Source of the DNA: Gamsiella multidivaricata
Lineage: Eukaryota; Mortierellomycota; Mortierellomycetes; Mortierellales; Mortierellaceae
NCBI RefSeq assembly: GCF_025024155.1
Contig: NW_026251827.1
Coordinates: forward strand, 1 to 64,000
Reading direction: 5' to 3'
Length of the DNA: 64,000 bases
The notes under the pieces were generated by a model. The model ran no database searches and was not told the DNA's origin. It saw only the letters and a list, made by a program, of their open reading frames with translations. Position 1 is the stretch's first letter; each line of letters begins with the position of its first letter. Shown here piece by piece: positions 11,195-20,981 of this stretch. The position numbers and the translations under genes are program-made.

Positions 11195-11857
11195 ATGTAC
11201 GAGGATTCAATACCACACTACCCCACTCACTACCACCACAGTGCACACAGTCATGATCAGCCACAGCGACAGCAGCAGGAACAGGATCCGGACCAGGAGC
11301 TCCAAAGGCTGCACCAGCACCAACTCCTGATCCAGCTTCGCCTGGAGGTTAATTCTCTCCGCACTCAAATCCAACAACTTGAACTGCTGAAGCAGCAGTT
11401 AATCCACCAGCGACAATTCATGCAGCCCGCCGAGTATGAGCAACTGATGGATCAATTCTCCAGAACCACAGCCTCCCTGTTGAGGGTCGGTCATCCAAGT
11501 CACTTTGGCGACAGCGCCACCTGCCAGGGACGGACAATAGAACGCGGGATCAGCGGCGCCACTAGTTTCGGAGGATCGGACGGCTTTGGGGACTCTGGAG
11601 GAGGAGGATATACTGGTATGCACATGATGGCGAGACTGCAGGATAGACTGAGAAGCATGACGCTTCAACAACAACATCAACAGCACCAAGAATACACACA
11701 TAAGCAGCTACACCAGTCCTCTTCTACATCCTCATCAGCAAACCAGAGTGGGGCGAATAGTCCTAAGAGAGATCCTGTCAGGATGGAACAGATCAGCCTA
11801 GAGGCCGAACTGAGGGATCTTGAGCGACGCATGCGGTCAATACAGTTGCTTCGATAA
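11195..11857 (+). CDS. Gln/His-rich coiled-coil protein, 220 aa, unknown function
   Basis: Single exon from ATG at 11195 to TAA at 11857. Residues 1-30 are rich in His and Gln. A heptad-like Leu/Gln coiled coil spans about residues 33-90 (LLIQLRLEVNSLRTQIQQLE). A Gly-rich spacer follows, then a Gln/Ser-rich linker and a short C-terminal coiled coil (LEAELRDLERRMRSIQLLR). No signal peptide, membrane segment or catalytic motif is seen. It lies between the M14 pseudogene and the second ZIP gene. The two coiled coils separated by a Gln-rich linker suggest a scaffold or transcription-associated protein, but no function is claimed. Confidence 0.65.
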   Translation: MYEDSIPHYPTHYHHSAHSHDQPQRQQQEQDPDQELQRLHQHQLLIQLRLEVNSLRTQIQQLELLKQQLIHQRQFMQPAEYEQLMDQFSRTTASLLRVGHPSHFGDSATCQGRTIERGISGATSFGGSDGFGDSGGGGYTGMHMMARLQDRLRSMTLQQQHQQHQEYTHKQLHQSSSTSSSANQSGANSPKRDPVRMEQISLEAELRDLERRMRSIQLLR

Positions 11858-12508
11858 ATAAAAAATGAAGCATAAAATAGTCATTTCAAACAATCCAGAT
11901 GATTTAAAAGGAGGGAGGGGAAAGGAGGAAGAGGAGAGTACCATGGCTTGCAACCTGTCCGCGGTGTACTCTGCACAGTCTTTGCTCTTCGGAGCAAGAC
12001 TGACCGATGGCAAGCCGACTTTTTCTTATTCCTATTCCTATTCCTATTCTTTTTCATTTTCTTTGTTTCTCGATCTTCGTCGTCTCACTTTCTTCAATTG
12101 CTTGAGCGACTGGGAGAGGGGGCAAAACTGCTTGAAAACTTCTTACATTTCATATTTTCACTCTTAAATGTAATACAGCTTCAGCAATTGGCAATTGGCC
12201 CTTAGTGAGTGAGGCCCAATCTCAATGGCCTTACTTAACCTGAAGTGCTCGTCAGAGACACTGATAAGTCGAATGCTCAGCCAGAAAAAATAAAATTCTA
12301 CAGTTCACTTGCATGTGTCATTTTCGTCATCAAAAAATATTTGCAAGCGACGCTGACATGTATTATGGACTAGACTATGTAGATTACTTTTTGTACGCAC
12401 GTTTAAATCGTGAGAAAATAAAAGAGCAGTAGTAGGAGAGAGGGAGGGAGGGAGGGAGGGAGGCATTATCCTAAACTATGAAAAAAAAAAGGGTGGCCAA
12501 GTCATCCT
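11858..12508. other. Intergenic: convergent 3' flanks
   Basis: Contains a (TTCCTA)n-like pyrimidine run at about 12025-12060 and a (GGGA)n run at 12441-12463, close to the 3' end of ZIP copy 2. No coding signal is convincing. Confidence 0.5.
12441..12463. repeat. (GGGA)n microsatellite
   Basis: Five or more tandem AGGG units; could form a G-quadruplex on the plus strand downstream of the ZIP copy 2 stop codon. Confidence 0.85.
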
Positions 12509-13827
12509 TTAGGCCCACTTGCCGACAATAGCCATGGCCATTGCACCCAACCAAAGTGCAGTAAAATGGATGACCTGGTGACGGAAGCTGGCCTCCCTGA
12601 ACGCACGATTCGCATTCATCTCGGTCGACATGAGCTGGACCATGGCGGTGTACAGCAAGATACCCGCAGAGCATGAATCGAACACGCCCTGGACAATCAG
12701 TGCCGTGACCGACTCTCCGTCGTAGGTTGTCCTGATACCGATGCCGATGGCAATACCCACAGGCGTGCTGACTGCAAACCAGGCCGACAGCAACCAGGGA
12801 CTCATGGAGCGACGCGAGAAGTTGAGAGAGGCAATACGACCGCCCAGAGCGACACCCTCAAAGAACTGGTGGAACAACAACGCGATGAGCAGTGATACGA
12901 ACTCAGCGCCGACGGTCGTGCCGAGCGAGATACCGATGATAACCGAGTGCAATGCGATACCGAATTCGAGAATGTAGGTTCCAATCTCACGGGACCGGTT
13001 CTCTTGTTTCACTTCGAGCTGCTGCTCCTCCTCACTACCAATGAGGGTGACGTTGGTCGAGTCCGCGTGTGTGTGCTGCTGGTGCTGGTCCAAGTGCTGG
13101 TCTTGGTTGTTCTTGTTGACCAGTAGGATCTCTCCGCCATGGACATGTCCCACATGCACACAGGGGTCGGCAGCATCTGGTCGGCTAAGGTGGGCATCAA
13201 CAGCATAGCCGCGGTTGCCCGCTTCGAGACTGTCGGTGTCGGACACTTTCTTCTCGTCCCCGTCGAGGTCTTGCAAGCGGTCTACAGCATGAACGCGGCC
13301 AGACTGCTGTCCACGCTTCTGCTTCAGCTCCTTGGCACGGTTAAAGAACCGCTGCGTGGCTGAGAACTCGAGCAAGTGGAGGAGCATTGCTGAGAGCATA
13401 CCAATCAAACCTGCCCAGCCAGTGTAGCCACCCTCTTGGAAGACTTCAGGCAGACTGGGGTCAGAAAGGTTACTAAAGGCCGAGGGTAGCATGTGGATGA
13501 AGGCTGTAGCCAAGATGACGCCGGAACCGAACGTGCGCGCTGTCTGGATCACGGAGTGGATGCGAGACGTGGTCCGGGCATTGAAGTTTGTGTAGGCAAA
13601 AAGGATTGGGAGCAGCACTAGAGAAAACACGAGCAGAAGATAGAATACGTTAAAGTGAGAGTATATTGGGCTACTGTAGCATCCATCCTGAGGGCTAGGA
13701 GCGCCGCGAACTATGTTTACTTACCACCCAATGTACTAGCAGCCATGTTGGCAAAAAGACCTCCGATATGCAAGGACAGGTTGTAGTCCTCAGCAATGTC
13801 AGGCGTGGTGGGATCTGCGTTGGACAT
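12509..13827 (-). CDS. ZIP-family zinc/iron transporter (ZIP copy 2)
   Basis: Two exons: 13827-13725 and 13617-12509; 403 aa. The phase-1 junction gives STLGVLLPI, a typical TM1 of the fungal ZIP family. The metal-site motifs HSVIIG (about 258-263) and HQFFEG (about 284-289) are intact. The long TM3-TM4 loop is rich in His, Asp and Gln (HVGHVHGGE, HLDQHQQHTHAD), as expected for a cytosolic metal-sensing loop. Unlike copy 1 it starts directly with MSNADPTTPDIAEDYNLSLH, without a cleavable leader or His-rich ectodomain. It probably imports Zn2+ at the plasma membrane. The intact M14 gene follows on the same strand, about 0.9 kb upstream of its start codon. Confidence 0.93.
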
Positions 13828-14739
13828 TTTCGATTATCTTTTGTTGTTGAATGAAACTAAAAGAGACTGTGGAGGTGCAGGGGTATGCAATGGTGGGAGG
13901 GCCTGGGAGAGTCTAGAAAATACGCACACACCAAGGGGAGACGCGAACAGGCAGCAATAAAGACGTGCACGGGGGACGGGACCGAAGCTAGAGAAAGGAG
14001 AAATGGAAGGACTTTGATTCCGATGCGGACAAGACAGTCTGGAAACCCGCATAGACGGCGCTCCTTTTTATAAGCAGCTGCGTGCTAGGACGCTCTCTGT
14101 GCACCCCTACCGGCCAGAGAGAGTACCCTACAGGGCACTGGTGGGGTACTCCTTCTCAGCCCAAAGTGCTGAAGCGTCAAAACGACGGCAGAATGTCCAA
14201 AGACTAAAACCTTTTTTTTTTTTAATCTACAATAAGCCATGCAATTACGCCCATGTTTATCCATCTTGGGATACATGTACATCTCCCAAAGCGCCTTTTT
14301 GGAAAAAAAAAAAGAAGAAAACACGAGCCGGCTACACTGGCTACACTGGTCGGCTTACAATATGATCGCCTATACCGCATCGCAGTGTACCAGAATGAGA
14401 TCGTTTTTCGTAACGGAATAGATCCCCGCCTTGACAGATGGGACACAATGCTCCTCGGAAAATGTGCGCCTAGATTTTTATTCATTTTTTTTTTTTTTCC
14501 GAGGGTCTTGCAAGGATCTAGACCTTGTAAAAAGATGAAGATGTGATTCGTTCCTTCCGTGCCAGAGGCGAAGGCGGACGAAACTATGGACCGAGTATTA
14601 TAGATGAATAGGCTAGATTTTTTTTACATCTTCGAGGGAGGTTGTCTCTTTTATTGTTTAAGCTGTGTTTAGAATAGTTCGGGTTTAATATGTCATCGTA
14701 TAACCAAAGCGCATCCCCTTTATTCAACGGCTTGGATTA
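13828..14739. other. Intergenic: ZIP copy 2 promoter and 3' flank of the M14 gene
   Basis: The first 320 bp contain the ZIP copy 2 promoter (annotated separately). From 14160 to 14739 there are poly-T runs and a short GGCTACACT tandem repeat at about 14330-14350; no gene is recognised. Confidence 0.5.
14064..14150 (-). promoter_or_regulatory. ZIP copy 2 promoter: TATA box and inverted GGGTACT pair
   Basis: On the minus strand TATAAAAAG lies at 14072-14064, about 240 bp before the ATG, followed by GAGC as in the other ZIP promoter. Just upstream is a perfect inverted repeat AGTACCC (14122-14128) and GGGTACT (14144-14150). The same GGTAC core recurs in the copy 1 promoter. Regulation by metal is inferred, not shown. 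Confidence 0.45.
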
Positions 14740-17172
14740 CTAAAGCGGGTTTTGAGCAGCGTACAGTGCCAAGGTTCTAATAGCGCGCAACGCACTTATA
14801 CCAGCACCTTGAAGAAAATGTGACTGTTTCAAAAACTGGCTCGGCTTGAATACAACGTTCTCCTGGCCCTTCGCGTCCAGAGGTGACATGGCCAGTCCAA
14901 AGCTGTATATCTCCTTGCCTGTAGCCGACTTTGCCTTCGAGAACCATTGACTTGCCGACCCCGGAGTTCCGGCTACCATCTTGATGCTGTATGCTCGGTA
15001 AAAAGGGTCTGATTCCGTGCCGAAAGCGTCAACCATCAGCTTGCGCACAGTCTCGTATTCCTCAGCCTTGTCCTTCGGGAATGGGTCGGCACCGCCGGAG
15101 CAGCTGACGCCGTGGATATCAAGAGCTGCGATGATGTTCTTTTGCTGGAGAAAATACGCCTGCAGCGCCTGCACCTCCGGCTCCGAGGCTGCGTGTGGGC
15201 CTGGGAACGTTTCGTAACTCTGGAAATCAACTGAAGCATCAGTCCCAGCGGTCTCATCCCAGTTTCTATAGACGAGGACAACATAACCAACAAACAAATA
15301 CATGAAAACCCCTCCCCCCCCAGATGAAAATTGGACACTGGTCAGCAACTCTGCTTGCATGCGGACCAATTTAGAGCGATCTCTATATCCCCGCGAACGC
15401 ACGACACAGACGATGGCGCCACGTACCTGTTGAGATCCACACCCCACGACCCGTGGTTGCCGGCTTGACGGCGGTTCTTTCGCCAGAAACGGTTCGTAGT
15501 CCAGGTATGATGGTAGCCGTCCACGTTGACGATAGACACGATCACAAATTCGATCTCGTCGAGGGCTCTGGTGATGTTCGTGTCCCGGCCATACATTTTC
15601 AGCAGATTGTGCGATATAACTTGGACTACAAGAGCACAGAAGGCAGAAAGAATAAGAAGAGAAGAGGGCAAGAGGGACATGCAGATGACGGCGTTAGACG
15701 ACTGGCGCTTAGCAGTAGCCGGACACTCGGACGCCCTAGGGCGACATAGGACACCAAACCCTTACCGATGGTACCGCTATCCCACTCTCGCGCGTGCTGG
15801 CTATAGATATGGAAACGATGCTAGCGTGTCAGCAAGGGACCAAAAACAGCAAAAGCAGAAGCAAAAAAAAGCAGCACTCGCAAACAGACAAAAAAAGGCG
15901 CATCCCATGTGTGTCTTACAGGCCTTGTATCCAGACCTGGGGCTTCTCTCTCACAGAGCCATCGGGGTCCTTTGCAGTGATCCTGACGGCAAAGATGTCG
16001 CGTCCTTCGGCGGTCTTGCCAATCGAAGGCACAAAGGACATCAGCTCCGGATAATCGTCCATGAGAGTCAGGTAATAATCCTTGATCTCTTCATGCGTAT
16101 GATACACACTCCACCAGCGTTTTACATCGACCCTAGATGGCTTAAGATGCTTCACGCCCTGGGCTCGGGAACCCTCCAGTCCAAACTTGGCGTTCCATTG
16201 GTCAATGCATTGATTTATAAGAGCCAGCAGCTTGTCGCTGTCCGGATGCTCTTCCACATTCCAATGGTAACAGCTAGAAAGCTCTCTTTCCATGTCTTGG
16301 TTCCATTTCTTTGGATCGGCAGGTCTGAATTCCATCGATGGTTCCGTCCGCTGCCGCCGCAAGTTCCTGATGTTCTCAAAGTACAATTCACACTCTGGAT
16401 AGTGCACTGTTCCGGGATACGATTCGTATTCGTTGACAGCTTCGGCCACCTCGTCGGCAGTCTTCTGAAGGTTCGGGTCCACCACGAACCAGTCCGCAGG
16501 ACCTCCACCCACATCACCCTTGTCGTCGACGGATTTCTCGGACCCGACCTCGTTCTTTACATCAAAGCTATATTGAAAATCCGAGTGGCGGTGTTCTCCC
16601 CCTAGGTGGGGGTTTCTCATCTTGAACTCGACGATTCCCTTGCGCGCCATGGCTTCCTGGAAGAGCTGGAATTGTGAGGCATCCAAGTGTGCGAGAACAC
16701 GCCCATCTAGGTGCCGAGTCCAGACATCCAGCTGCAAGAGAAAGGACTCGACTAGATCACGCCCGACTTGCTTGTAGTGCTCTAGGAGCTGGAGTTCATG
16801 CGGGTCCTCAGCTAAGACAATGTCGTGGTGCTCCTGAGGATTGAAGAGGACCAGTGAATGGTTCTCTAGCTCGGGAGGGTACTGGACTACGAAGTTCCGG
16901 GAGAGCATCAGACCACATAAATATTAGTTGCAGATCTTCACCAAGCGCCTGTTTTTTTAAAAAAAATAAAAATATTTACTCTTAATGATCGTAGAAAAAT
17001 TACTGAGGCCCCACTATCCAGCCTTAACAGGATCCCATCCCTTGAAGATGGATTTACGGAGCGTAGGGCGCAGACAGATGTCTGGGGTCATGGTTTTGTT
17101 GGTTGGCAACCCAATGGTTGTTGTTGCCAGTAACAGCGCTGCCAGCGAGAGGGAAATAAGCGAGTTCTTCAT
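14740..17172 (-). CDS. Secreted M14-family metallocarboxypeptidase-like protein, catalytic residues altered
   Basis: Five exons: 17172-17029, 16881-15920, 15800-15766, 15625-15427, 15265-14740; 621 aa. Exon 1 encodes a signal peptide (residues 1-22, MKNSLISLSLAALLLATTT). A propeptide-like region (LDVWTRHLDGRVLAHL) and an M14 domain from about 320 follow. The 35-nt exon 3 supplies the zinc motif HARE (371-374). NRFWRKNRR matches the Arg127 region, LNRNW (445-449) the Asn144-Arg145 site, and DIHG gives the third zinc ligand His498. The usual ELRD with catalytic Glu270 is replaced by GLAMS (Ala at 572), and the Tyr248 region lacks Tyr. It may bind zinc without peptidase activity. The exon 1-2 join is the least certain junction. 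The ZIP copy 2 gene lies next to it on the same strand. Confidence 0.88.
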
Positions 17173-17771
17173 GCGCCTTCAGGAATTTCGGAGAGGAAAG
17201 TGATGCTGAGGGATGAGAGAGCAGAGTGAAGGGCAAGGGGGGGGAAGGGGGGGGGGGGGGGAGGGAGCGGAATAAAAATTTGGGTTGGTTGGTTAAAAAC
17301 GTCTTTTTTTTTTTTCTTTTTTTTCCCCATGAAAGCAAGTGCTCATATGGGACATGAGGTAATTATGCATTGGCTGTAACTGCGGAGCAGGCTTGAAGGC
17401 GCCAAGGTCTGGTGCGTAGCTGGATCAGGGGGAATCTTCCCTGTAGACAACGCGTTTTGAACTCAAGCTTAACCTACGACACCACGTGGGCAATTTGCCC
17501 TGTCATTAAGGGACATGGTAGCGAGGCTGGAAGAGATGGACAACTACGGACCTTCGGTTATAATCGCTAGCAATGCTTTTTTTCCCCCCTTCACGCACAG
17601 CTATCCTTGACTATCAACCGCTTCACTGAACAACGTGGAGAGCAGCAACGGCGCATTTTATTCAGTCCCCAACCTGTTCACGAAAAAAAAAAATTCGTGT
17701 TCACACTGTCCGTGTGGCATATAGCCTATTTTACACGCTTGCTTCTGTCTAGACTGAGTCCAGATAGTAAC
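17173..17771. other. Intergenic: promoter side of the M14 gene
   Basis: Contains a G-rich homopolymer (17237-17265) in the M14 leader region and single AAGGT (17404-17408) and ACCTT (17550-17554) half sites. The GGTAC pairs of the ZIP promoters are not seen. No coding signal. Confidence 0.5.
17237..17265. repeat. Poly-G tract
   Basis: Runs of 8 and 14 or more G separated by AA lie about 70 bp upstream of the M14 start codon; C-rich on the M14 sense strand. Confidence 0.9.
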
Positions 17772-19643
17772 TTAAACCACCGAGCAACAAGTAAGTCCTC
17801 GGTCGCTGTGATCAAAGATCGCTCTCTCGTTCTCAGCCCTAATGAATTTGAGCTGACCCAACTCCAGCTTCTTCAGTGCCCTCCACGGCCCAAGGAAGCG
17901 TAGAAAGTCCCCAATTAGTTCGCCGCCCTCATTCTCCCTCTCAGCGACGACATCGGTCTCCTCAAACAGCTCAAAGCTGTGCCACCGTACGTTCAACAGA
18001 TTATCAACGCCGTCAATGAACCTCGGGTTCCAATTTTGTTTCGGCATCTTCCACGCGCACGTCCCATCTTGGCGAGCGAATGCATCCGCAGGAACATCCG
18101 GATACATTCTCTCGTCCTCTTCCTCCGCTTCTGACTCGGAAGAGATCAGGTACAGTCCAGCCTTCAGTACCAAAATCTCCAGTTCTGCATTTCGTATTGC
18201 GTCTGTAGGTCGACCCTTTAGTTCTCGTCGTTGTCGTCCGTCGATGTTCGTTTGGACACCACTAATGTCGTCTCCGCTCTTCTCACTGCTCGAGCTGTCG
18301 TCACCGTCGAAGATGTTGCTGTCGGTCTTCCGTTTCATCATATCCTCCATAATCGTACTCACGTCCGCCTCCCAATTCATGTCCCAGAACTCAAATTTTC
18401 GAAGGCGATGACACACCCTCAGTAACCGCCTAATCTCTTGTCCTTGATGGGCCTCGGCAATTGGAAGCCGATGGCCATGATTGCGTATCAGGATTCTGAT
18501 CTTAAGCACCTCCAAGCTCTCTCGGTGCATCTCAATCGCTTTCCGTGCGTTGTCGTCGAGCACCCAGAGCTGAATGTTGAGCTCACGAAGGCTTCCTTGA
18601 TATCCGGTTTTGGAATGATTGAACGCGCTGCTACATGCGCGGAGCAGCGCCAATACTTTGGGGTTGTTGCTGACTCGATTTGTTAAAACGAGCTGTGGGA
18701 GTGGGTGCGAGAACAGGTGGAGAATTTTGAGCTGCGGACGCGACCATTGCGGACGCTTCCTGCCTTCTTGTTCGCGCTTGATCTTCTCCTTCTTTGTCTC
18801 CACCTCCAGCGTCCCCTGCATGATGTGGATGAGGTCCTTGATGGCGTTGATATCCTTGAAGATCAGCTCCAAGTGCTCCAATGCGGGACAGTGTCCGACG
18901 ATGTGCTCGAGACTGGGCTCCATCAAATTGTTGTCGCAGAGATCTAGGTACTTCACGTTCTCCAAGGTCAAGTCCCCGAGATCGTTCGTTCCCGAGAGAT
19001 CCCCCAGCGTCAGACTCTGAAGACTGCCTTGTGCAAACGGACGCAGGAGCTGTAGGAGATCAGAGCCGCTTAACTTTATTCGGTGCAACGAAAGCTCTTG
19101 TAGTGTCGTCCGGACATGAGCCAGGGGTTCTATGGTACGCGGATTAACCGGAGCCTGGGCGCCTTCCTCCTTCTCGTTTGCAGATGGGTCGTTTGTTTGC
19201 TGAGGCGGTGCTGGTTTCCCTGGCATCTCTTCGAAAGGACGGATATTATACAGCTTGAGGCGCTGCAAGTCCTTGTTTGCGCCGATCAACTGGAGCGCGA
19301 ATGCTGGGCTGAAAGATGCAGTCATGATGAGGAATTGGAGCTGGGTATAGATCGGTGCTTGAAGTTTGCTGTAGTGGGCTACGAAAGGGTCGGTGTAGAA
19401 CCACCGGAAATGATGGCTGTACATGGTCAGGACCTTCATGGGAACCTTATCCATCGCTTGTGCGTCGTGCACTCGCCATAGGAAGGGCAGCAGGATCTTG
19501 CGCCAGAACTTGGAGACACGGCAGCAGCGAAGGAGTGTCTGCGGGGTGTACTTAAAATCCGCGGATTGGCGCTGGAAGACTGGGATGCATTCGCCGACCG
19601 CGAATAGAATCTCGGGGTGGTCTAGTGGGTTGATTCGTGGCAT
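17772..19643 (-). CDS. F-box-like/LRR protein, 623 aa
   Basis: Single exon from ATG at 19643 (MPRINPLDHPEILF). The open frame extends further 5', but that part includes a poly-Phe run from an A/T homopolymer and is not credible coding. The N-terminal 60 residues (LDHPEILFAVGECIP, then LLRCCRVSKFWRKILLPFLW) form an F-box-like helix set. The rest has LRR-like strands (LQRLKLYNIRPFE, LQELSLHRIKLSG, LQSLTLGDLSG, LEHLELIFKD). A Ser/Asp-rich acidic insert lies at about residues 430-470. It is probably an SCF adaptor with unknown substrate, of the same general type as the gene at 2690-4639 though clearly diverged. Confidence 0.75.
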   Translation of the reverse strand: MPRINPLDHPEILFAVGECIPVFQRQSADFKYTPQTLLRCCRVSKFWRKILLPFLWRVHDAQAMDKVPMKVLTMYSHHFRWFYTDPFVAHYSKLQAPIYTQLQFLIMTASFSPAFALQLIGANKDLQRLKLYNIRPFEEMPGKPAPPQQTNDPSANEKEEGAQAPVNPRTIEPLAHVRTTLQELSLHRIKLSGSDLLQLLRPFAQGSLQSLTLGDLSGTNDLGDLTLENVKYLDLCDNNLMEPSLEHIVGHCPALEHLELIFKDINAIKDLIHIMQGTLEVETKKEKIKREQEGRKRPQWSRPQLKILHLFSHPLPQLVLTNRVSNNPKVLALLRACSSAFNHSKTGYQGSLRELNIQLWVLDDNARKAIEMHRESLEVLKIRILIRNHGHRLPIAEAHQGQEIRRLLRVCHRLRKFEFWDMNWEADVSTIMEDMMKRKTDSNIFDGDDSSSSEKSGDDISGVQTNIDGRQRRELKGRPTDAIRNAELEILVLKAGLYLISSESEAEEEDERMYPDVPADAFARQDGTCAWKMPKQNWNPRFIDGVDNLLNVRWHSFELFEETDVVAERENEGGELIGDFLRFLGPWRALKKLELGQLKFIRAENERAIFDHSDRGLTCCSVV

Positions 19644-19848
19644 GGTGGGATTGTGTTGAGCGTGTAGAGAATGGCAAGTGGGAAGCGGAAATTTTATATC
19701 ATACCGTTGGCAAAATACGGTCGCCGCAGTCGATTTTATGTCACACATGAAAAAAAAAAAAAAAAAAAAAAAAGATTGACGTGCTGGCATTGCATAACAT
19801 GTCTCGTTTCATGCAGGCGAAGAAGGAGGAAGGAAGATCAAGAGGAAA

Positions 19849-20127
19849 ATGGAGCTGCCCCTGCTGAGAAAGGATAGAGGTTGTAGCGACCTTATCGCTC
19901 CAAGGCAACAGCAACCCAAGCCATGGCAGAGACCGCGAGCAAGCCCTCTCATGGCACGACGACAGCAGAGCGTGTGGGAGCAACTGCTCCTCATGGAGCA
20001 AGGATCAGCTCCTCGCACGGACGCCGCAGCAGGACAGTATGACTCAGTAGACATTGGCACAGATAGCGAACTGCTCAAGATAGGCGGCGCCAATGGATCT
20101 GACACACTCGGGGGCGAAGCAGTCTGA
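19849..20127 (+). CDS. Possible small protein, 92 aa, unknown
   Basis: ATG to TGA without introns. Composition is ordinary (MELPLLRKDRGC start, PRQQQPKPWQ, then VWEQLLLMEQG and an acidic end), and codon choice is not obviously random. There is no recognised domain, signal peptide or promoter. A 177-codon frame on the opposite strand overlaps it, so chance cannot be excluded. It may be one exon of a longer gene or no gene at all. Confidence 0.25.
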   Translation: MELPLLRKDRGCSDLIAPRQQQPKPWQRPRASPLMARRQQSVWEQLLLMEQGSAPRTDAAAGQYDSVDIGTDSELLKIGGANGSDTLGGEAV

Positions 20128-20385
20128 GCACGGGCTGTTGGGCCAATGTTCCCTTGAGTGCTTCCGGGCAATGGGTTTGTGGAGCAGCCAAGATACTCAT
20201 TAAAGGAGCCAAGCAGGGACTTGTGGAGAAGAAGGGGCCAGCATCGACCTGTTCTGTTAACCGTCGTTTTCCATCCTCCCCCTTTTTTTCTTTCTTCCAC
20301 ACTGGTCTCTATTAACGTCAGGAAGCGCCTCTGTGGACGCACACTGCCTTACCAAGACGAATAAAGGATAGCCTCTGCCCAATGC

Positions 20386-20628
20386 TCACTTGTGTATAGC
20401 GAACACAGCACAGCATGCAAGACAAGTGTAGCTCGTATAATCATCGATGTCCTCAAAGTCAAAACCAGCCTGATCAGGATCGTTCCCAAGGACGCTCGCA
20501 CACAAAGCCGCAAAAGTGTTGAATGGCAGCGTCTTGAAACTGCACCAAAAGGATTGTGTGTTGTTCGTCATCGTAGTTGTTTCGGACGTGCACCTTTGCC
20601 ATACAGTGAATGCCGTGCTTCGTCGCAT
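20386..20628 (-). CDS. Possible small protein, 80 aa, unknown
   Basis: ATG at 20628 to TGA at 20386. It has an acidic patch (DFEDIDDYTSYTC) and a Cys-containing end (CLACCAVF). No family is recognised and no promoter or intron is evident. Weak call based only on length and composition. Confidence 0.2.
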   Translation of the reverse strand: MRRSTAFTVWQRCTSETTTMTNNTQSFWCSFKTLPFNTFAALCASVLGNDPDQAGFDFEDIDDYTSYTCLACCAVFAIHK

Positions 20629-20968
20629 CCATGCAAAGAGCGGTCAGGATGGCTAGGATGGAACACGCTGTTTTTTTTTTTCTTGTTTTTTCACCTGCTT
20701 TGTTGAGCTATCCCATAGTTGAATTTGCATTAATGGAGCAGTCGAATTGCCCATGATGTGCGACCTGTACCAATCATTATTTATGATCTCTTAAGGCCGA
20801 CCTCAAGCGACAGAGCATGGGTTTTTTTTACTCCTTGCGAGAACTGTGTGTAGACTGTACTGTCACAGACGTATATGGCCCACACGTCCTGCTCGGCCAT
20901 GTCTGATCCACAGCGTTATCCGTGCTATGCACCTTGGGTTTATGCGGACTGCCCCTCATATAATCGGT

Positions 20969-20981
20969 ACGCGTAACGCGT
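20969..20981. promoter_or_regulatory. Tandem ACGCGT (MCB/MBF-like) elements upstream of the WKF gene
   Basis: ACGCGT occurs at 20969-20974 and again at 20976-20981, separated by one base and about 170 bp upstream of the WKF start codon. ACGCGT is the known MBF site of G1/S genes in yeasts; function here is inferred. Confidence 0.4.

Noticed and set aside
19644..19790. 5' extension of the 17772-19643 F-box protein to an upstream ATG
   Set aside because: Would translate a homopolymer into poly-Phe followed by a non-conserved stretch; MPRINPLDHPEI is the natural start.
19809..20342. 177-codon minus-strand ORF
   Set aside because: Ser/Pro/Leu/Cys-rich composition typical of antisense shadows; no start context, domain or splice support.
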